Of a stretch of DNA of 64,000 bases, positions 51,601 through 60,158 are shown one piece after another. This DNA is from Caulobacter sp. 602-2. GTDB taxonomy: Bacteria; Pseudomonadota; Alphaproteobacteria; Caulobacterales; Caulobacteraceae. A program made the position numbers and the translations under genes. Each line of letters opens with the position of its first letter. Within the stretch, counting starts at the first letter, position 1. The notes under the pieces were generated by a model. It was not told the origin of the DNA. It saw nothing but the letters and a program-made list of their open reading frames with translations, and did no database searches. The DNA is taken from positions 62,001 through 126,000 of the forward strand of contig NZ_JAAKGT010000009.1 in the NCBI RefSeq assembly GCF_011043625.1, given 5' to 3'.

Positions 51601-51730
51601 GCTGGGCACGCTGGGAGCCGGGGTCGGCTACGACCTCACCGAGCGACTGACGGTCTCGACCTCCTACGCCGGCGAGTTCGGCGACGGCGGGCGCCAGGCG
51701 GCCCTGGTCGGGCTGAACTGGAAGTTCTGA
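45683..51730 (+). CDS. Giant type Va autotransporter
   Basis: 2015 residues: an extended signal peptide (cleavage near GTALAD, residue 35), a passenger of about 1650 residues and a C-terminal autotransporter barrel (about 1730-2015) ending in GLNWKF. The passenger is built first from short NSGTI- and NAGTI-type beta-helix repeats (about residues 150-1000), then from repeats with LGAGDDVLNL and GGAGSDR turns (about 1000-1560) resembling glycine-aspartate calcium-binding rolls. It should form a long beta-solenoid on the cell surface, probably adhesive. No protease active site is obvious. Base composition is the same as its neighbours. A terminator follows. Confidence 0.95.
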   Translation: MSGLSFSRSSALRRRFLGCSLTVLAAAAAGTALADCTPLPVTTSATTTCTGTTLGQVTVSTSGSVVVASGALLQSDAGLDTSTLFVTTPTGAAATTATLRVDGTIRGDADDRSAAVTVQAQVGNYSYPSTRLDVTVGQAGRIEGWAAISADGTQYNAFGYRLAAATLDNSGVVAGRVYGLYTPSIQYGGFLSVNNREGGVISGGAVTVYTPGSVAAIYAPVGVLTNAGLIDGGNGAAYAFYPYGNSSLGVLPSQVINTSTGVMRGRDYFGAIYIPFGSVTIDNSGLVLNDGGGNAIRTANNVTLNNRAGGVITATSGDAIITNGGTITNAGTINGSIYMTSGNFWSASVLDNTGGVINGDVIFGSADDTLMGTWDFTRNTLAGVSGRINGGSGLNRLLFNITADANVDDLAGRIVLPTNFQRLALILAPNVTATLGGDAIDGLTIGGAGRFVTTGAVSAWGPAFSYAWSSDSTAKLAFENSGQILSALSSTSDAAVMLQNLRSFTNTGAITGLTGGGAQASFYGWDSAGVFTNSGWVVGDATALSINYGSLTNSGTIVSTRGVGLNLFGSSKSTNSGAITGVTVGASMSGGTFTNSGSVVATAADGVGVSLSSTRFENKAGGVVTGTRNSIILTDGQIYNAGTLNGDVGPQYSWSSGSNTYVDEGGKLNGSLRFGAGSDLLVTDVGNYVDGVFSNITGQVDAGEGSDRLVLRVGADATAKFKAAATFERIGYELSNGAALTLTADAPITKTLTLAGKGSVDMDVDFDVVDQMGIVVTTPYAGGYTDPGEVSIISRGDLSFRASPNGWSSVGIQLLDKSTFDNRGAIKVSGRPYTSPPSAGISGGALVTNSGVISLDFAAGVNGALKVVNSGQIVQTADGGLSYGVYNVNSLENSGTISTAGAAVTLNYTNYYTPATDAPSVVNSGTIRSTAGTAIVQYSNTRGVTITNTETGLIEAVGGTAIQTGYFADTVRNDGEIVGNISLGYGDDRLENYGSITGRVDLGDGNDTFVQWVGGSMTGVVDGGWGLDTLTIDSTGGGRITGAQFLNFERFTQIGDGGIVYAGVFSADTIRLEGGSAIVEAGTSVSTSGYVTVFSGGDGSEHVDNAGRIAGSISLGGGTDTAVNRGTITGAVALGAGDDVFTEGAGSSVTRGVDGGAGEDTYIVELAGDRTGIGARTNFERLGVQGSGRLTLALDQSWSQISLDGASLDMVGGGYAVGSVTGGDKAEAVSFDGEIATVSLGGGDDSLTLGATVIGGLKSGGAGVDLLRFTATSPVTITGQVSGFETIRLDGGALSVAGSLGAAGDVMSFGDGGQTLSILAGGVLNGTVDLGAGDDVLNLAAGGTLAGAVLGGAGSDRVSIDLISDLSLRGDQLQQFEILEVTGTGALNFTGGAAKFDRLITSSLTLSIASGSSLSASDVTLGAAANTVTVDGAFQGRLDLGAGDDLLRLTSGASFSGSANGGAGYDRIELALGGTDAAPIAFGSGAFTGFEALGLQSGVVSLAGDYGFETIRVSGGRLIGLAGSRIAGSVTVGQGATFGSAGTVVGDVVVNGTLSPGASPGTMTVIGNVTLAGGSTSLFELTPTLSDKLAVSGRVTIAQGATLKLTGAATALTPGRRLDLIVADGGISGAFSTIQGGEGLNLHFSQSATRLQALGLFTTSPGFSQEVSSLVTTLNTALIADKASAGLVSALPALVDPTTGVSNGAALARLTPQAYASAAQLATEDGLSVIDAAREQSRFAPQTAGLFGFGQAIAGRRDLDGDAGAGVAGAKIDGAGVISGVGYGVKSAWAGAFVGYLNGRQRIGVLDARTDLDSFVVGVMGSAEYRGLTLGASVAHDRADADTRRAAPGGQASGDYKLKSWFADVNLSYPVAVGDDWAVRPSLGASYVATKRGDLVERGGGGLGLTLASETTTTWFVDGQVELRGGQAAGARVHPYASLGFRSRVGGDDAAASARLTGLDAVILATGVRRERTLGTLGAGVGYDLTERLTVSTSYAGEFGDGGRQAALVGLNWKF

Positions 51731-51742
51731 TCCAGGCAAAGG

Positions 51743-51777
51743 AAAACCCCGGGAGGCGACTCCCGGGGTTTTCTGTT
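51743..51777 (+). terminator. Rho-independent terminator of the autotransporter
   Basis: A perfect 13-bp stem AAAACCCCGGGAG/CTCCCGGGGTTTT with a GCGA loop, then TCTGTTT. The A-rich left arm makes it work for the opposite strand too, ending the convergent acyl-CoA dehydrogenase gene. Confidence 0.92.
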
Positions 51778-51805
51778 TGGACGCTGGGCGGTGAAGGGGC
51801 GGGGG

Positions 51806-53554
51806 TCAGTGAACCCCCAGCGCCTCCGGCGTCACCGTCACGAGGTCGGCGTCGCCGAGGGTGACGGCGGCCAGCTGGCCCGGGACCTGGGCCAGGACGC
51901 TTTCGGCATAGACCCGCAGCAGCTGGCCGCGCAGGGCCTCGGCTTCCGGGGCCAGGGCGCCCTTGGCCAGCATCCAGCCGCCGACGGTGTCGCCCAGCAG
52001 CTTCAGATAGGCCGTGGCGCCCGACAGGGCGTCGGGCATGGCGCGGGCGCGGCGCTCGACCAGCCAGGCGGTGGCCGAGGCCGCGGCGTTCAGCGCCGCT
52101 TCCAGGCGGCCGGCGACCGGGGTCAGCGAGGCGTCGGCGGCCTTCAGGGCCTCGATGGTGTCGCGGATGTCGTCCATCAGGTCGGCCACGGCCTGGCCGT
52201 CGGCCAGACCCAGCTTGCGGCCGATCAGGTCGATGGCCTGGATGCCGTTGGTGCCTTCGTAGATCGGGGTGATGCGGGCGTCGCGATAGTGCTGGGCCGC
52301 GCCTGTTTCCTCGATGAAACCCATGCCGCCGTGGATCTGCACGCCCAGCGAGGCGACCTCGACGCCGACGTCGGTCGACCAGGCCTTGGCGATGGGGGTC
52401 AGCAGCTCCTCGCGCAGCTTGGCGGCCGCGCGGGTCTCTTCGTCGGCGGCCGCGTGGGCCAGGTCGGCGGCGACGGCGGTCGACAGGCAGATGCCGCGGG
52501 CGGCCTCGATCTTGGCCTTCATCAGCAGCAGCGTGCGGCGCACGTCCGGGTGGTCGAACAGGCGCGAGGGATAGGCGCCGGTCCAGGCCGAGCGGCCCTG
52601 CACGCGCTCCAGGCTGAAGTTCAGGGCCTGCTGGTAGGCGCGTTCGGCGATGGCGGTGCCCTGGGCGCCCACCTGCAGGCGGGCGGCGTTCATCATCGTG
52701 AACATGTGCGCCACGCCCTGGTGCAGCTTGCCGACCAGCTCGGCCTTGGCGCCTTCGAACAGCATCACGCAGGTGGGCGAGCCGTGGATGCCCAGCTTGT
52801 GCTCCAGCCCGCCGACGCGCACGTCGTTGCCCGCGCCCATCTTGCCGTTGTCGTCTACCAGCACCTTGGAGGCCAGGAACAGCGAGATCCCCTTCACGCC
52901 GGGAGGGGCGTCGGGGGTGCGGGCCAGCACCAGGTGGACGATGTTGTCGGTCGCGTCGTGGTCGCCCCAGGTGATGAAGATCTTCTGGCCCGACAGGGTG
53001 TAGCCGCCCTGGCCGTCGGGGGTGGCCATGGTGGTCAGGGCCGCCAGGTCCGAGCCGGCCTGCGGCTCGGTCAGGTTCATGGTGCCGGTCCATTCGCCCG
53101 AGACCAGCTTGGGCAGGAACACGCTCTTGTGGCGATCCGTGCCGTGCAGGGCCAGGGCCTCGATGGCGCCCAGGCTCAGCATCGGGCACAGGCCGAAGGC
53201 CATGTTGGCGGCCTGCACCATCTCCAGGGTGGCGATCTCGAGCGCTTTGGGAAGGCCCTGGCCGCCATGGTCGGGCGAGGCGGCCAGCGAGGTCCAGCCG
53301 GCCTCGGCGAAGGCCTTGTAGGCGTCGGCGAAGCCGGGCGCGCTGCGCACCACGCCGTTTTCCAGCTTGGCGCCCGTAAGGTCGCCCGCCCGGTTGATCG
53401 GGGCCAGCACTTCCGAGGCGAACACGCCGGCGGCTTCCAGCACCGCGTCGACCGTGTCGGCGTCGGCCTCGGGATAGGCGTCGGCCAGGCGGCCGAAGTC
53501 GGCCACATGGCGCAGGGCGAAGGCGAGGTCGCGGACGGGGGCGCGGAAAGTCAT
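51806..53554 (-). CDS. Acyl-CoA dehydrogenase (DmdC-like, long form)
   Basis: 582 residues, longer than ordinary acyl-CoA dehydrogenases (about 380) and matching the group that includes 3-methylmercaptopropionyl-CoA dehydrogenase. Visible features are [15 protein letters not shown] (FAD/substrate site), [28 protein letters not shown] and [18 protein letters not shown], whose Glu is the catalytic base, followed by the extra C-terminal helical domain. It catalyses alpha,beta-dehydrogenation of an acyl-CoA, passing electrons to ETF. No dimethylsulfoniopropionate genes are near, so a general fatty-acid role is as likely. Confidence 0.93.
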   Translation of the reverse strand: MTFRAPVRDLAFALRHVADFGRLADAYPEADADTVDAVLEAAGVFASEVLAPINRAGDLTGAKLENGVVRSAPGFADAYKAFAEAGWTSLAASPDHGGQGLPKALEIATLEMVQAANMAFGLCPMLSLGAIEALALHGTDRHKSVFLPKLVSGEWTGTMNLTEPQAGSDLAALTTMATPDGQGGYTLSGQKIFITWGDHDATDNIVHLVLARTPDAPPGVKGISLFLASKVLVDDNGKMGAGNDVRVGGLEHKLGIHGSPTCVMLFEGAKAELVGKLHQGVAHMFTMMNAARLQVGAQGTAIAERAYQQALNFSLERVQGRSAWTGAYPSRLFDHPDVRRTLLLMKAKIEAARGICLSTAVAADLAHAAADEETRAAAKLREELLTPIAKAWSTDVGVEVASLGVQIHGGMGFIEETGAAQHYRDARITPIYEGTNGIQAIDLIGRKLGLADGQAVADLMDDIRDTIEALKAADASLTPVAGRLEAALNAAASATAWLVERRARAMPDALSGATAYLKLLGDTVGGWMLAKGALAPEAEALRGQLLRVYAESVLAQVPGQLAAVTLGDADLVTVTPEALGVH

Positions 53555-53750
53555 GTGGGGGCCGATCTGTTCAAGCGTCGGGTTGGGGTATGTGATCCCT
53601 GTTTAGATCGCACGACCTACCGCGCCAAGGACCGCCTGTCGATCACGGCTTCGTGAGGAGACGCCCCTTCAACTCGACGGTGAAGTTCCTAAGTCGGGGT
53701 AATCAGCAACCGTCACTATGACAGTTTTGTCAGTTTGGAGATCTGAGACC

Positions 53751-54374
53751 ATGGCTCGCCCCTTCGCCTACGCCATTCTGGCCGGCGCCCTTCTCGCCGC
53801 TCCGCTCGCGGCCCCGGTCGCCGCCCTGGCGCAACCGGCGACGGATCCCGCCGCCGCTCCGGCCGGGACCTGGGCTCTGGACAAGCGCCACGCCAGCCTG
53901 ACCCTGCGCGTGAAGCACTTCGGCACCTCGAACTACACCTTCCGCCTGTCGGGCCTGGACGGCTCGTACAGCTTCGACCCGGCCAAGCCGCTCGACTCCA
54001 AGGTGTCGATCACCGTCGATCCGAAGTCGGTCGACACCGGCCTGCCGAACTTCAACAAGGAAATCTCGGACGATCCGAAGTTCTTCGACTCGGCCAAGTA
54101 CCCGACCATCACCTTCGTCTCGACCAAGATCGAGCAGACCTCGGCGGGCAAGGGCAAGCTGACCGGCGACCTGACCTTCCGCGGCGTGACCAAGCCGGTG
54201 ACCCTCGACGTCACCTACAACGGCTTCGCCAAGACCCCGTTCGGCTCGCAGATCATGGGCTTCTCGGCCACCGGCAAGATCAAGCGCTCGGAGTTCGGCT
54301 TCACCCACCTGGTGCCGATGGTCTCGGACGACGTCGACCTGGCGATCGAAGCCGAATTCAATCCGAAGAAGTAA
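53751..54374 (+). CDS. YceI-family periplasmic lipocalin-like protein
   Basis: 207 residues with a signal peptide (cleavage near ALAQP, residue 27) and a complete YceI domain: WALDKRHASLTLRVKHFG, VDPKSVDTGLPNFNKEI, FFDSAKYPTITFVST, LTGDLTFRGVTKPVTLDV and the closing DVDLAIEAEF. The fold is an extended lipocalin barrel that binds polyisoprenoids such as ubiquinone or its precursors. It is followed 27 bases later by a cytochrome b561 fused to a second YceI domain, so the two should work together. Confidence 0.93.
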   Translation: MARPFAYAILAGALLAAPLAAPVAALAQPATDPAAAPAGTWALDKRHASLTLRVKHFGTSNYTFRLSGLDGSYSFDPAKPLDSKVSITVDPKSVDTGLPNFNKEISDDPKFFDSAKYPTITFVSTKIEQTSAGKGKLTGDLTFRGVTKPVTLDVTYNGFAKTPFGSQIMGFSATGKIKRSEFGFTHLVPMVSDDVDLAIEAEFNPKK

Positions 54375-54401
54375 GCGAAGTACCGAGTTAGGGACGGCCC
54401 A

Positions 54402-55745
54402 ATGACCGCCGAGACGCTTTCAAAACCCGCCTCGGCGGCGGGTCCTTCCCGTTATTCGACGGTGGCGATCATCCTGCACTGGCTGATCGCCGCCGCTCTG
54501 ATCTTCCAGGTGATCCTGGGCTGGCGGGCCGACGACGGCCCCAAGGGAGCCGAGACCTTCGCGCTCTTCCAGCTGCACAAGTCGATCGGCATCACCATCC
54601 TGGTGCTCAGCGTCGCGCGCCTGCTGTGGAAGCTGACCCACAAGTCGCCGCCGGCCCCGGCCGGCCAGCCGACCTGGGAGAAGCTGGCCGCCAGCGCCGT
54701 GCACGTCGGCTTCTACGTGATCATGATCGGCCTGCCCCTGACCGGCTGGATCATCGCCTCGACCAGCCGCATCAACATCCCGACCGTCCTCTACGGCGCC
54801 ATCCCCTGGCCGCACCTGCCGGGCCTGCCCGAGCTCGCCGCCGGGGCCAAGGACGCCTGGAACGACTTCGGCCACATCGGCCACAGCGTGCTGGTGAAGT
54901 TCACCTACGTGCTCCTGGCCCTGCACCTGGGCGCGGTGGCCAAGCACCAGATCCTCGATCGCGACGAGGTGTTCGGCCACATGGCGGCCGGCGCCAAGCC
55001 GGGCCTCAAGGAGCCGCGCCTGTGGCTGGCCGCCGCCGGCTTCGCCGCCGTGGTCGCCGCCGGCTATCTCTACACGCCCGCCAAGGCCAAGGCGCCCCAG
55101 CCCGCGCCCGAGCAGAGCGCCGCCGACGAGCTGGCCCTGCCCGACGAGGCGCCCGCCGCTCCGGCCGCCGTCACGCCGGCCGCGCCCGCGACCGCCGAGC
55201 CGGCCAAGGCCGAAGAGGCCGCCCCGCCTGCCGACACCGCGCTCAAGGACCCCGTCGCCTGGGCCGTGCAGAAGGGCTCGCATCTCGACTTCAACCTGGC
55301 CTGGGCCGACACGCCCATCCAGGGCCGGTTCAGCCGCTGGACCGCCGACATCCTGTTCTCGCCCGAGGCGCTGGACCACTCGAAGCTGACCGTCAGCATC
55401 GACCTGGCCTCGGCCGGCACGGGCGACGGCCAGCGCGACGAGAGTCTGCAGGGGCCCGACTTCTTCAACACCTCGGCCAATCCCAAGGCGACCTTCACCG
55501 CGAGCAAGTTCCGCAAGACCGCCGAGGGCCGCTTCGTCGCCGACGGCACGCTGGACCTGCGCGGCGTGAAAAAGCCGCTCAGCCTGCCCTTCAGCCTGAA
55601 GATCGACGGCGACACGGCCACGGCGCGCGGTGTAACCACCGTCGACCGGACGGTGTTCGGGGTTGGACAGGGCGAATGGGCGTCGACGGATCAGATACCG
55701 GGCAAGATCAAGGTGAGCTTCGCCCTGACCGCCAAGAAGAAGTAG
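54402..55745 (+). CDS. Cytochrome b561 fused to a YceI domain
   Basis: 447 residues. The first 220 form a four-helix cytochrome b561 with conserved haem-ligand histidines (ILHWLIAAAL, QLHKSIGI, and HIGHSVLVKFTYVLLALHL). A fifth helix and an alanine/proline-rich linker (about 235-285) lead to a periplasmic YceI domain (about 290-447) with LRGVKKPLSLPFSL. The fusion places a quinone-binding lipocalin beside a membrane electron carrier, so it may move electrons between the quinone pool and a periplasmic target. It overlaps the following Sua5 gene by 70 bases. YceI-b561 pairs are known; the fused form is rarer. Confidence 0.93.
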   Translation: MTAETLSKPASAAGPSRYSTVAIILHWLIAAALIFQVILGWRADDGPKGAETFALFQLHKSIGITILVLSVARLLWKLTHKSPPAPAGQPTWEKLAASAVHVGFYVIMIGLPLTGWIIASTSRINIPTVLYGAIPWPHLPGLPELAAGAKDAWNDFGHIGHSVLVKFTYVLLALHLGAVAKHQILDRDEVFGHMAAGAKPGLKEPRLWLAAAGFAAVVAAGYLYTPAKAKAPQPAPEQSAADELALPDEAPAAPAAVTPAAPATAEPAKAEEAAPPADTALKDPVAWAVQKGSHLDFNLAWADTPIQGRFSRWTADILFSPEALDHSKLTVSIDLASAGTGDGQRDESLQGPDFFNTSANPKATFTASKFRKTAEGRFVADGTLDLRGVKKPLSLPFSLKIDGDTATARGVTTVDRTVFGVGQGEWASTDQIPGKIKVSFALTAKKK

Positions 55746-56653
55746 CCCGCGCAGCGGACGCGCTCGCCTCGGGCGGGCTCGTCCTGCTGCCCACCGAAAC
55801 CGTCTACGGCCTCGGGGCGGACGCTTCCGACCCCGCGGCCGTGGCGGCGATCTTCGAGGCCAAGGGCCGTCCGCGCTTCAACCCGCTGATCGCCCACGTC
55901 GCCGATCTGGCCACCGCCGCCCGCATCGCCGCCTTCGACGAGCGGGCGCGGGCCCTGGCCGAGGCCTTCTGGCCCGGCCCCCTGACCATCGTCGCGCCGA
56001 TCGCCGACGCTTCGGCCGTCTGCGATCTGGCCCGCGCCGGGCTGGAGACCGTGGCCATCCGCGTGCCCGGTCATCCGTTGGCCCGCGCCGTGCTGGCCGC
56101 GTTCGGCGGACCGGTGGTGGCCCCGTCGGCCAACCGCTCGGGCCGTCCCAGCCCCACCACCTTCGAAGACGCCCAGGCCGAGACCGGCGACAAGTGCGCC
56201 GCCGTGCTGGACGGCGGGCCGTGCCAGGTCGGCCTGGAATCCACCGTCGTGGCCGTGCTCGACGGTCCCGTGCGCCTGCTGCGGCCCGGCGCCGTCACCC
56301 GCGCCCAGCTGGAAGCGGTGGTCGGCCCGCTGGCTGAAGCCGATGACGACGCCAAGCGCTCGCCGGGGCGTCTGGCCCTGCACTACGCCCCCGACGCCCC
56401 GGTGCGGATCAACGCCGAGGCCCCGGGCACCGGCGAGGCCTATCTCGCCTTCGGCCCGTGGCCGCAGGGGGAGGGGGTGTTCAACCTCAGCCCGACGGGC
56501 GACCTGGCGCAGGCCGCGGCCAATCTGTTCTCCTACCTGCGCGCCGCCGACCGCACGGCGCCGACGGCCATCGCCGTGGCGCCGATCCCGGACGAGGGCC
56601 TGGGAGAGGCCATCAACGACCGCCTGCGCCGCGCGGCGGGGTTCGTGGGGTAG
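55676..56653 (+). CDS. L-threonylcarbamoyladenylate synthase (Sua5/TsaC)
   Basis: 325 residues. The YrdC domain covers residues 20-215: LVLLPTETVYGLGADASDP, KGRPRFNPLIAHV, FWPGPLTIV, IRVPGHPLARAV, VAPSANRSGRPSPT and GLESTVV. The C-terminal Sua5 domain follows. The enzyme makes threonylcarbamoyl-AMP from threonine, bicarbonate and ATP for the t6A base at position 37 of tRNAs. The only ATG in frame before the conserved core is 55676, with AGGG four bases upstream, which makes it overlap the b561-YceI gene. No other start codon fits before the core. Confidence 0.92.
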   Translation: MGVDGSDTGQDQGELRPDRQEEVARAADALASGGLVLLPTETVYGLGADASDPAAVAAIFEAKGRPRFNPLIAHVADLATAARIAAFDERARALAEAFWPGPLTIVAPIADASAVCDLARAGLETVAIRVPGHPLARAVLAAFGGPVVAPSANRSGRPSPTTFEDAQAETGDKCAAVLDGGPCQVGLESTVVAVLDGPVRLLRPGAVTRAQLEAVVGPLAEADDDAKRSPGRLALHYAPDAPVRINAEAPGTGEAYLAFGPWPQGEGVFNLSPTGDLAQAAANLFSYLRAADRTAPTAIAVAPIPDEGLGEAINDRLRRAAGFVG

Positions 56654-56716
56654 GCAAGACCGCTCGGCCGCGGCTAGGGTCGATCCGAATCTCTAGTCTG
56701 GGTTGATGGGGCGCGT

Positions 56717-57229
56717 ATGGGGGGCAAGGAACCGGTCGAGACGGCCGCCGAGCAGGAGCTGGCGTGCTGGGGCTTGTGGCGCAGGCTGAAGAACGAGTTC
56801 CCGGCCTGGAGCTTCGTGCCGTCGTGGTTCTATTCGCCCGGCGCCTACGGCTATCTGGGCGTCGACTTCCTCAGCGGCTTTCGCCGCAACGGCTCGACCA
56901 GGCGCGCCTTCGCGCTGCTGGAAGGGATCGACGACAAGACCTTCGACGCCGTCGCCGCCCTGGCCGGGCTGAACGCTCGTCGTCAGGAACAGATGCTGCG
57001 GGCGGTGGTCATCACCTACCTGACGGTGCCGGTCTCGATCACGGCTCTGGTGGCCGAAATCATGGGCGACAACCTGGGCGCCTTCGTGCGCGCCAACACG
57101 GTCAACTGCCTGGGCCTGGCCCTGACCCTGGCGCTGGGCCCCCTGTCGTACCTGGTCAGCAACTGGCGGGCCCGCCAGATCGTCGGCGTGCTGGACCTGA
57201 TCAGGATCGAGCGCGCCGCCCGCGCCTGA
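56717..57229 (+). CDS. Hypothetical membrane protein
   Basis: 170 residues. An amphipathic, tryptophan-rich N-terminus (CWGLWRRLKNEFPAWSFVPSW) and a polar stretch are followed by two membrane helices (about 96-113 and 127-147) and a basic tail. I recognise no family. Codon use is like that of the neighbours. It lies between the Sua5 gene and a TetR regulator on the same strand but with gaps of 63 and 105 bases, so it may be transcribed alone. The start is the ATG within GCGCGTATGG; no better start is in frame. Confidence 0.65.
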   Translation: MGGKEPVETAAEQELACWGLWRRLKNEFPAWSFVPSWFYSPGAYGYLGVDFLSGFRRNGSTRRAFALLEGIDDKTFDAVAALAGLNARRQEQMLRAVVITYLTVPVSITALVAEIMGDNLGAFVRANTVNCLGLALTLALGPLSYLVSNWRARQIVGVLDLIRIERAARA

Positions 57230-57334
57230 TCTGGCCGGCGCAACGCATTTCACCACCCGCCAAACGCTTGTAGGATCGCCCCGCGCTCCGGCCGCGCCGG
57301 CGCGTGCGTGCGGAACGGCGTAGGGAGTGAGCGA

Positions 57335-57913
57335 GTGGAGCGAGAGCGGAAGGCTTCCACGCAGCGGCGAGACATCCTGATCGCCGCCACCGAGTGCGCC
57401 CAGAAGTCGGGCTTCCATTCCGCCACCATGGACCAGATCGCCCGCGGCGCGGGCTTGAGCGTCGGACAGGTCTATCGCCACTTCGAGAACAAGGACGCGA
57501 TCATCGGCGCGGTGGCGCAGGCTAGGGCCCGCAAGGTGCTGGACCCGTTCGAGAACCACGCACAGGGCGAGCCGGTGCTGGAGACCCTGCTGCGCGACGC
57601 GTCCGCCGCCCTGCGCCAGGCGCGCGAGACCAAGGTGGCGGCCCTGGACCTGGAGATCCTGGCCGAGGCCGAGCGCAACCCCGTGGTCGCCGACGTGGTG
57701 CACCACGTCGAGACGGTCCAGCTGGAGCGCGGCGTCGAGGCCCTGGCGCCGTTCCGCAAGCCGGACTGGACCGACGACGACATGGTCGCCCGCATCGCCT
57801 TCCTGGGCCTGATCCTCGACGGCCTGCAGATGCGCGGCGCGCGCGGCTCCACCGCCAGTCCGGCGGCGATGGAGCGGGCCTATCGCGACATCATCGCCGC
57901 GCTGTTCGGCTAG
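57335..57913 (+). CDS. TetR-family transcriptional regulator
   Basis: 192 residues from the GTG at 57335, which has GGGAG seven bases upstream; a GTG nine codons earlier is in frame but lacks a site. The HTH is DQIARGAGLSVGQVYRHFENKD (residues 37-58 approximately), typical of TetR repressors, and the C-terminal half is an all-helical ligand domain. The gene ends five bases from the stop of a convergent ABC-2 exporter operon, which it may control, though convergent placement is weaker evidence than divergence. Ligand unknown. Confidence 0.88.
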   Translation: MERERKASTQRRDILIAATECAQKSGFHSATMDQIARGAGLSVGQVYRHFENKDAIIGAVAQARARKVLDPFENHAQGEPVLETLLRDASAALRQARETKVAALDLEILAEAERNPVVADVVHHVETVQLERGVEALAPFRKPDWTDDDMVARIAFLGLILDGLQMRGARGSTASPAAMERAYRDIIAALFG

Positions 57914-57917
57914 GGCG

Positions 57918-58679
57918 TCAGTTCTTCAGGCGGTAGCCGGTCTTGAAGATCCAGCCGATGATCGCCAGGCACAGCACCAGCACGCCGCAGGTGGCCGCCA
58001 GACTCACGCCCACCCCGACGTCGGACGTGCCGAAGAAGCTCCAGCGGAAGCCGCTGACCAGGTAGACCACGGGGTTGAACAGCGACACGGTCCGCCAGGC
58101 GCCCGGCAGCATGTCGATCGAATAGAAGCTGCCGCCCAGGAAGGTCAGGGGCGTGATCACCAGCAGGGGAATGATCTGCAGCTTCTCGAAGCTGTCGGCC
58201 CAGATACCGATGATGAAGCCGAACAGGCTGAAGGTCACGGCCGTCAGCACCAGGAAGGCGATCATGAACAGCGGGTGGGCGATCTCGAAGGGTACGAACA
58301 GGCGGGCCGTAGCCAGGATGATCGCGCCCAGCATCAGGGACTTGGACGCCGCGGCGCCGACATAGCCCAGCACGATCTCGAACGGCGAGACCGGGGCCGA
58401 CAGCACCTCGTAGATCGTGCCCGACCACTTGGGCATGTAGATGCCGAACGAAGCGTTCGACAGGCTCTCGGTCAGGATCGACAGCATGATCAGGCCCGGC
58501 ACGATGAAGGCGCCGTAGGGCACGCCGTCGACGGCGGTCATGCGCGAGCCGATGGCCGCGCCGAACACCACGAAGTAGAGCGAGGTCGACAGCACCGGGG
58601 CGGCGATGCTCTGCAGCAGGGTGCGGAAGGTCCGCGCCATCTCGAAGCGATAGATGGCGGCGATGGCGTGCAGGTTCAT
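57918..58679 (-). CDS. ABC-2 type exporter, permease subunit
   Basis: 253 residues with six membrane helices and the ABC-2 signature ([20 protein letters not shown] and [33 protein letters not shown]). It resembles the YadH/DrrB permeases that work with one ATPase subunit to export drugs, lipids or polysaccharide precursors. The ATG overlaps the stop of the ATP-binding gene by four bases, so the two are a coupled pair. Substrate unknown. Confidence 0.92.
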   Translation of the reverse strand: MNLHAIAAIYRFEMARTFRTLLQSIAAPVLSTSLYFVVFGAAIGSRMTAVDGVPYGAFIVPGLIMLSILTESLSNASFGIYMPKWSGTIYEVLSAPVSPFEIVLGYVGAAASKSLMLGAIILATARLFVPFEIAHPLFMIAFLVLTAVTFSLFGFIIGIWADSFEKLQIIPLLVITPLTFLGGSFYSIDMLPGAWRTVSLFNPVVYLVSGFRWSFFGTSDVGVGVSLAATCGVLVLCLAIIGWIFKTGYRLKN

Positions 58680-59602
58680 GGCCGGTCCTTCACCAGGCTG
58701 ACGAAGATCTCCTCGAGGGAGCTCTGGCGGGTGTTCAGGTCGGTGAAGTCGACGCCCTCGGCCGACAGGCGGCGCAGCAGCTGGGCGATGCCGGTCTCGG
58801 GCGCCTGGGCGTCGAAGCTGTAGACCAGCTCGTGGCCGTCGGCGGCCAGCTCCAGGGCGTAGTCCGACAGGCCCGGCGGCACGGCCTCCAGCGGCGCCTG
58901 CAGGTGCAGGGTCAGCTGCTTCTTGCCCAGCTTCTGCATCAGGGCGGCCTTGTCCTCGACCAGGATGATCTCGCCCTTGCGGATCACCCCCACCCGATCG
59001 GCCATCTCTTCGGCCTCCTCGATGTAGTGGGTGGTCAGGATGATGGTCACGCCGGTCTCGCGCAGCTTGCGGACCATCTCCCACATATCGCGGCGCAGCT
59101 CGACGTCGACGCCGGCGGTGGGCTCGTCGAGGAACAGGATCGACGGCTCGTGCGACAGGGCCTTGGCGATCATCACCCGCCGCTTCATGCCCCCCGACAG
59201 GGTCATGATCTTGGCGTCCTTCTTGTCCCACAGCGACAGGTCGCGAAGGATCTTTTCGATCAGCGCCGGGTTCGGGGGCTTGCCGAACAGGCCGCGGCTG
59301 AAGGTGACGGTGGCGATCACCGTCTCGAAGGCGTCGGTGGTCAACTCCTGCGGCACCAGGCCGATCTTGGTGCGGGCCGGGCGGTACTCGCGGGCGATGT
59401 CGTGGCCGTCGGCCAGGATCGTGCCGGTCGAGGGCCGCACGATGCCGCAGATGATGCTGATCAGCGTGGTCTTGCCCGCGCCGTTGGGGCCGAGCAGGGC
59501 GAAGATCTCGCCGCGATTGATGGTCAGGTCGACCTGCTTGAGGGCCTGGTGGCCCGAGGCGTAGGTCTTGGTCAGACCCGACACCGTGATGATGGGTTCC
59601 AC
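58676..59602 (-). CDS. ABC-2 type exporter, ATP-binding subunit
   Basis: 308 residues. Walker A is [10 protein letters not shown], the Q-loop lies in GLVPQEL, the signature is LSGGMKRRV, Walker B is [12 protein letters not shown], and the switch His is in [10 protein letters not shown] DrrA-like C-terminal extension of about 85 residues follows. It powers the partner permease encoded by the overlapping downstream gene. The YadG/DrrA-type class typically exports hydrophobic compounds. Start ATG has no competing in-frame codon nearby. Confidence 0.94.
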   Translation of the reverse strand: MEPIITVSGLTKTYASGHQALKQVDLTINRGEIFALLGPNGAGKTTLISIICGIVRPSTGTILADGHDIAREYRPARTKIGLVPQELTTDAFETVIATVTFSRGLFGKPPNPALIEKILRDLSLWDKKDAKIMTLSGGMKRRVMIAKALSHEPSILFLDEPTAGVDVELRRDMWEMVRKLRETGVTIILTTHYIEEAEEMADRVGVIRKGEIILVEDKAALMQKLGKKQLTLHLQAPLEAVPPGLSDYALELAADGHELVYSFDAQAPETGIAQLLRRLSAEGVDFTDLNTRQSSLEEIFVSLVKDRP

Positions 59603-59681
59603 CCGTTCGTTCCCTCTCGTGCGTGCGGTCCGCGCCCAGATGGGGGCGCGGGGCGGCAGGCGCCAGTGGCGCCCGGCGCGC

Positions 59682-60041
59682 CTATTTCGATCCCAGAGCG
59701 TCGACCAGGTGGCAAGACTTTCCGGCGCTCACGTTCTCCAGCCCGATCACGTCGAGGGCGTTGCCTTCGTGGCCCTGGATCTCGACATACTGGCCGATCA
59801 CCTCGACATAGACCGGCGCCTTCAGCGTCTTGAGCTTCTCGCGCAGCTTGGCGACCGGCTGTTCCGGCTCGCCCTGGCGATCCCGCAGGAGGTAGCGGTT
59901 GGCGGCCAGGTCGCAGCGGACCAGGATCACCTCGTCCTTCCTGACCTCCAGCGTGCCGATGTAGAGGTCCTGGGCCGAGGCCGCGCCGGCGCTGGTCCCC
60001 AACAGAGCCGCGCCGACCAGCGCGCAAAGCGATCTTCTCAT
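59682..60041 (-). CDS. Small secreted protein of unknown function
   Basis: 119 residues with a Sec signal peptide (basic RRS start, cleavage near ASAQ, residue 24). The mature part is a small beta-rich domain with two cysteines ([10 protein letters not shown] and SCHLVDAL) that may form a disulfide, and a charged stretch [16 protein letters not shown] do not recognise the family. The start at 60041 is preferred to one nine codons upstream because the signal peptide begins there. It stands 79 bases upstream of the ABC exporter genes on the same strand and might be co-transcribed with them. Confidence 0.75.
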   Translation of the reverse strand: MRRSLCALVGAALLGTSAGAASAQDLYIGTLEVRKDEVILVRCDLAANRYLLRDRQGEPEQPVAKLREKLKTLKAPVYVEVIGQYVEIQGHEGNALDVIGLENVSAGKSCHLVDALGSK

Positions 60042-60158
60042 TCGGGTCCCGGCGACGCGACGCTGCAACGGCGACCAGGGCGGGGCGCGCGTCCCCGGTC
60101 CGCCCCGGTCAAGGTGGTGGGCCTAGCCTGTCGCCGCGCCCGGATCTGTCAGCAGTCG

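Noticed and set aside
49526..51739. 737-codon minus-strand frame within the autotransporter
   Set aside because: Shadow of a repetitive GC-rich gene; no start signal or recognisable domain.
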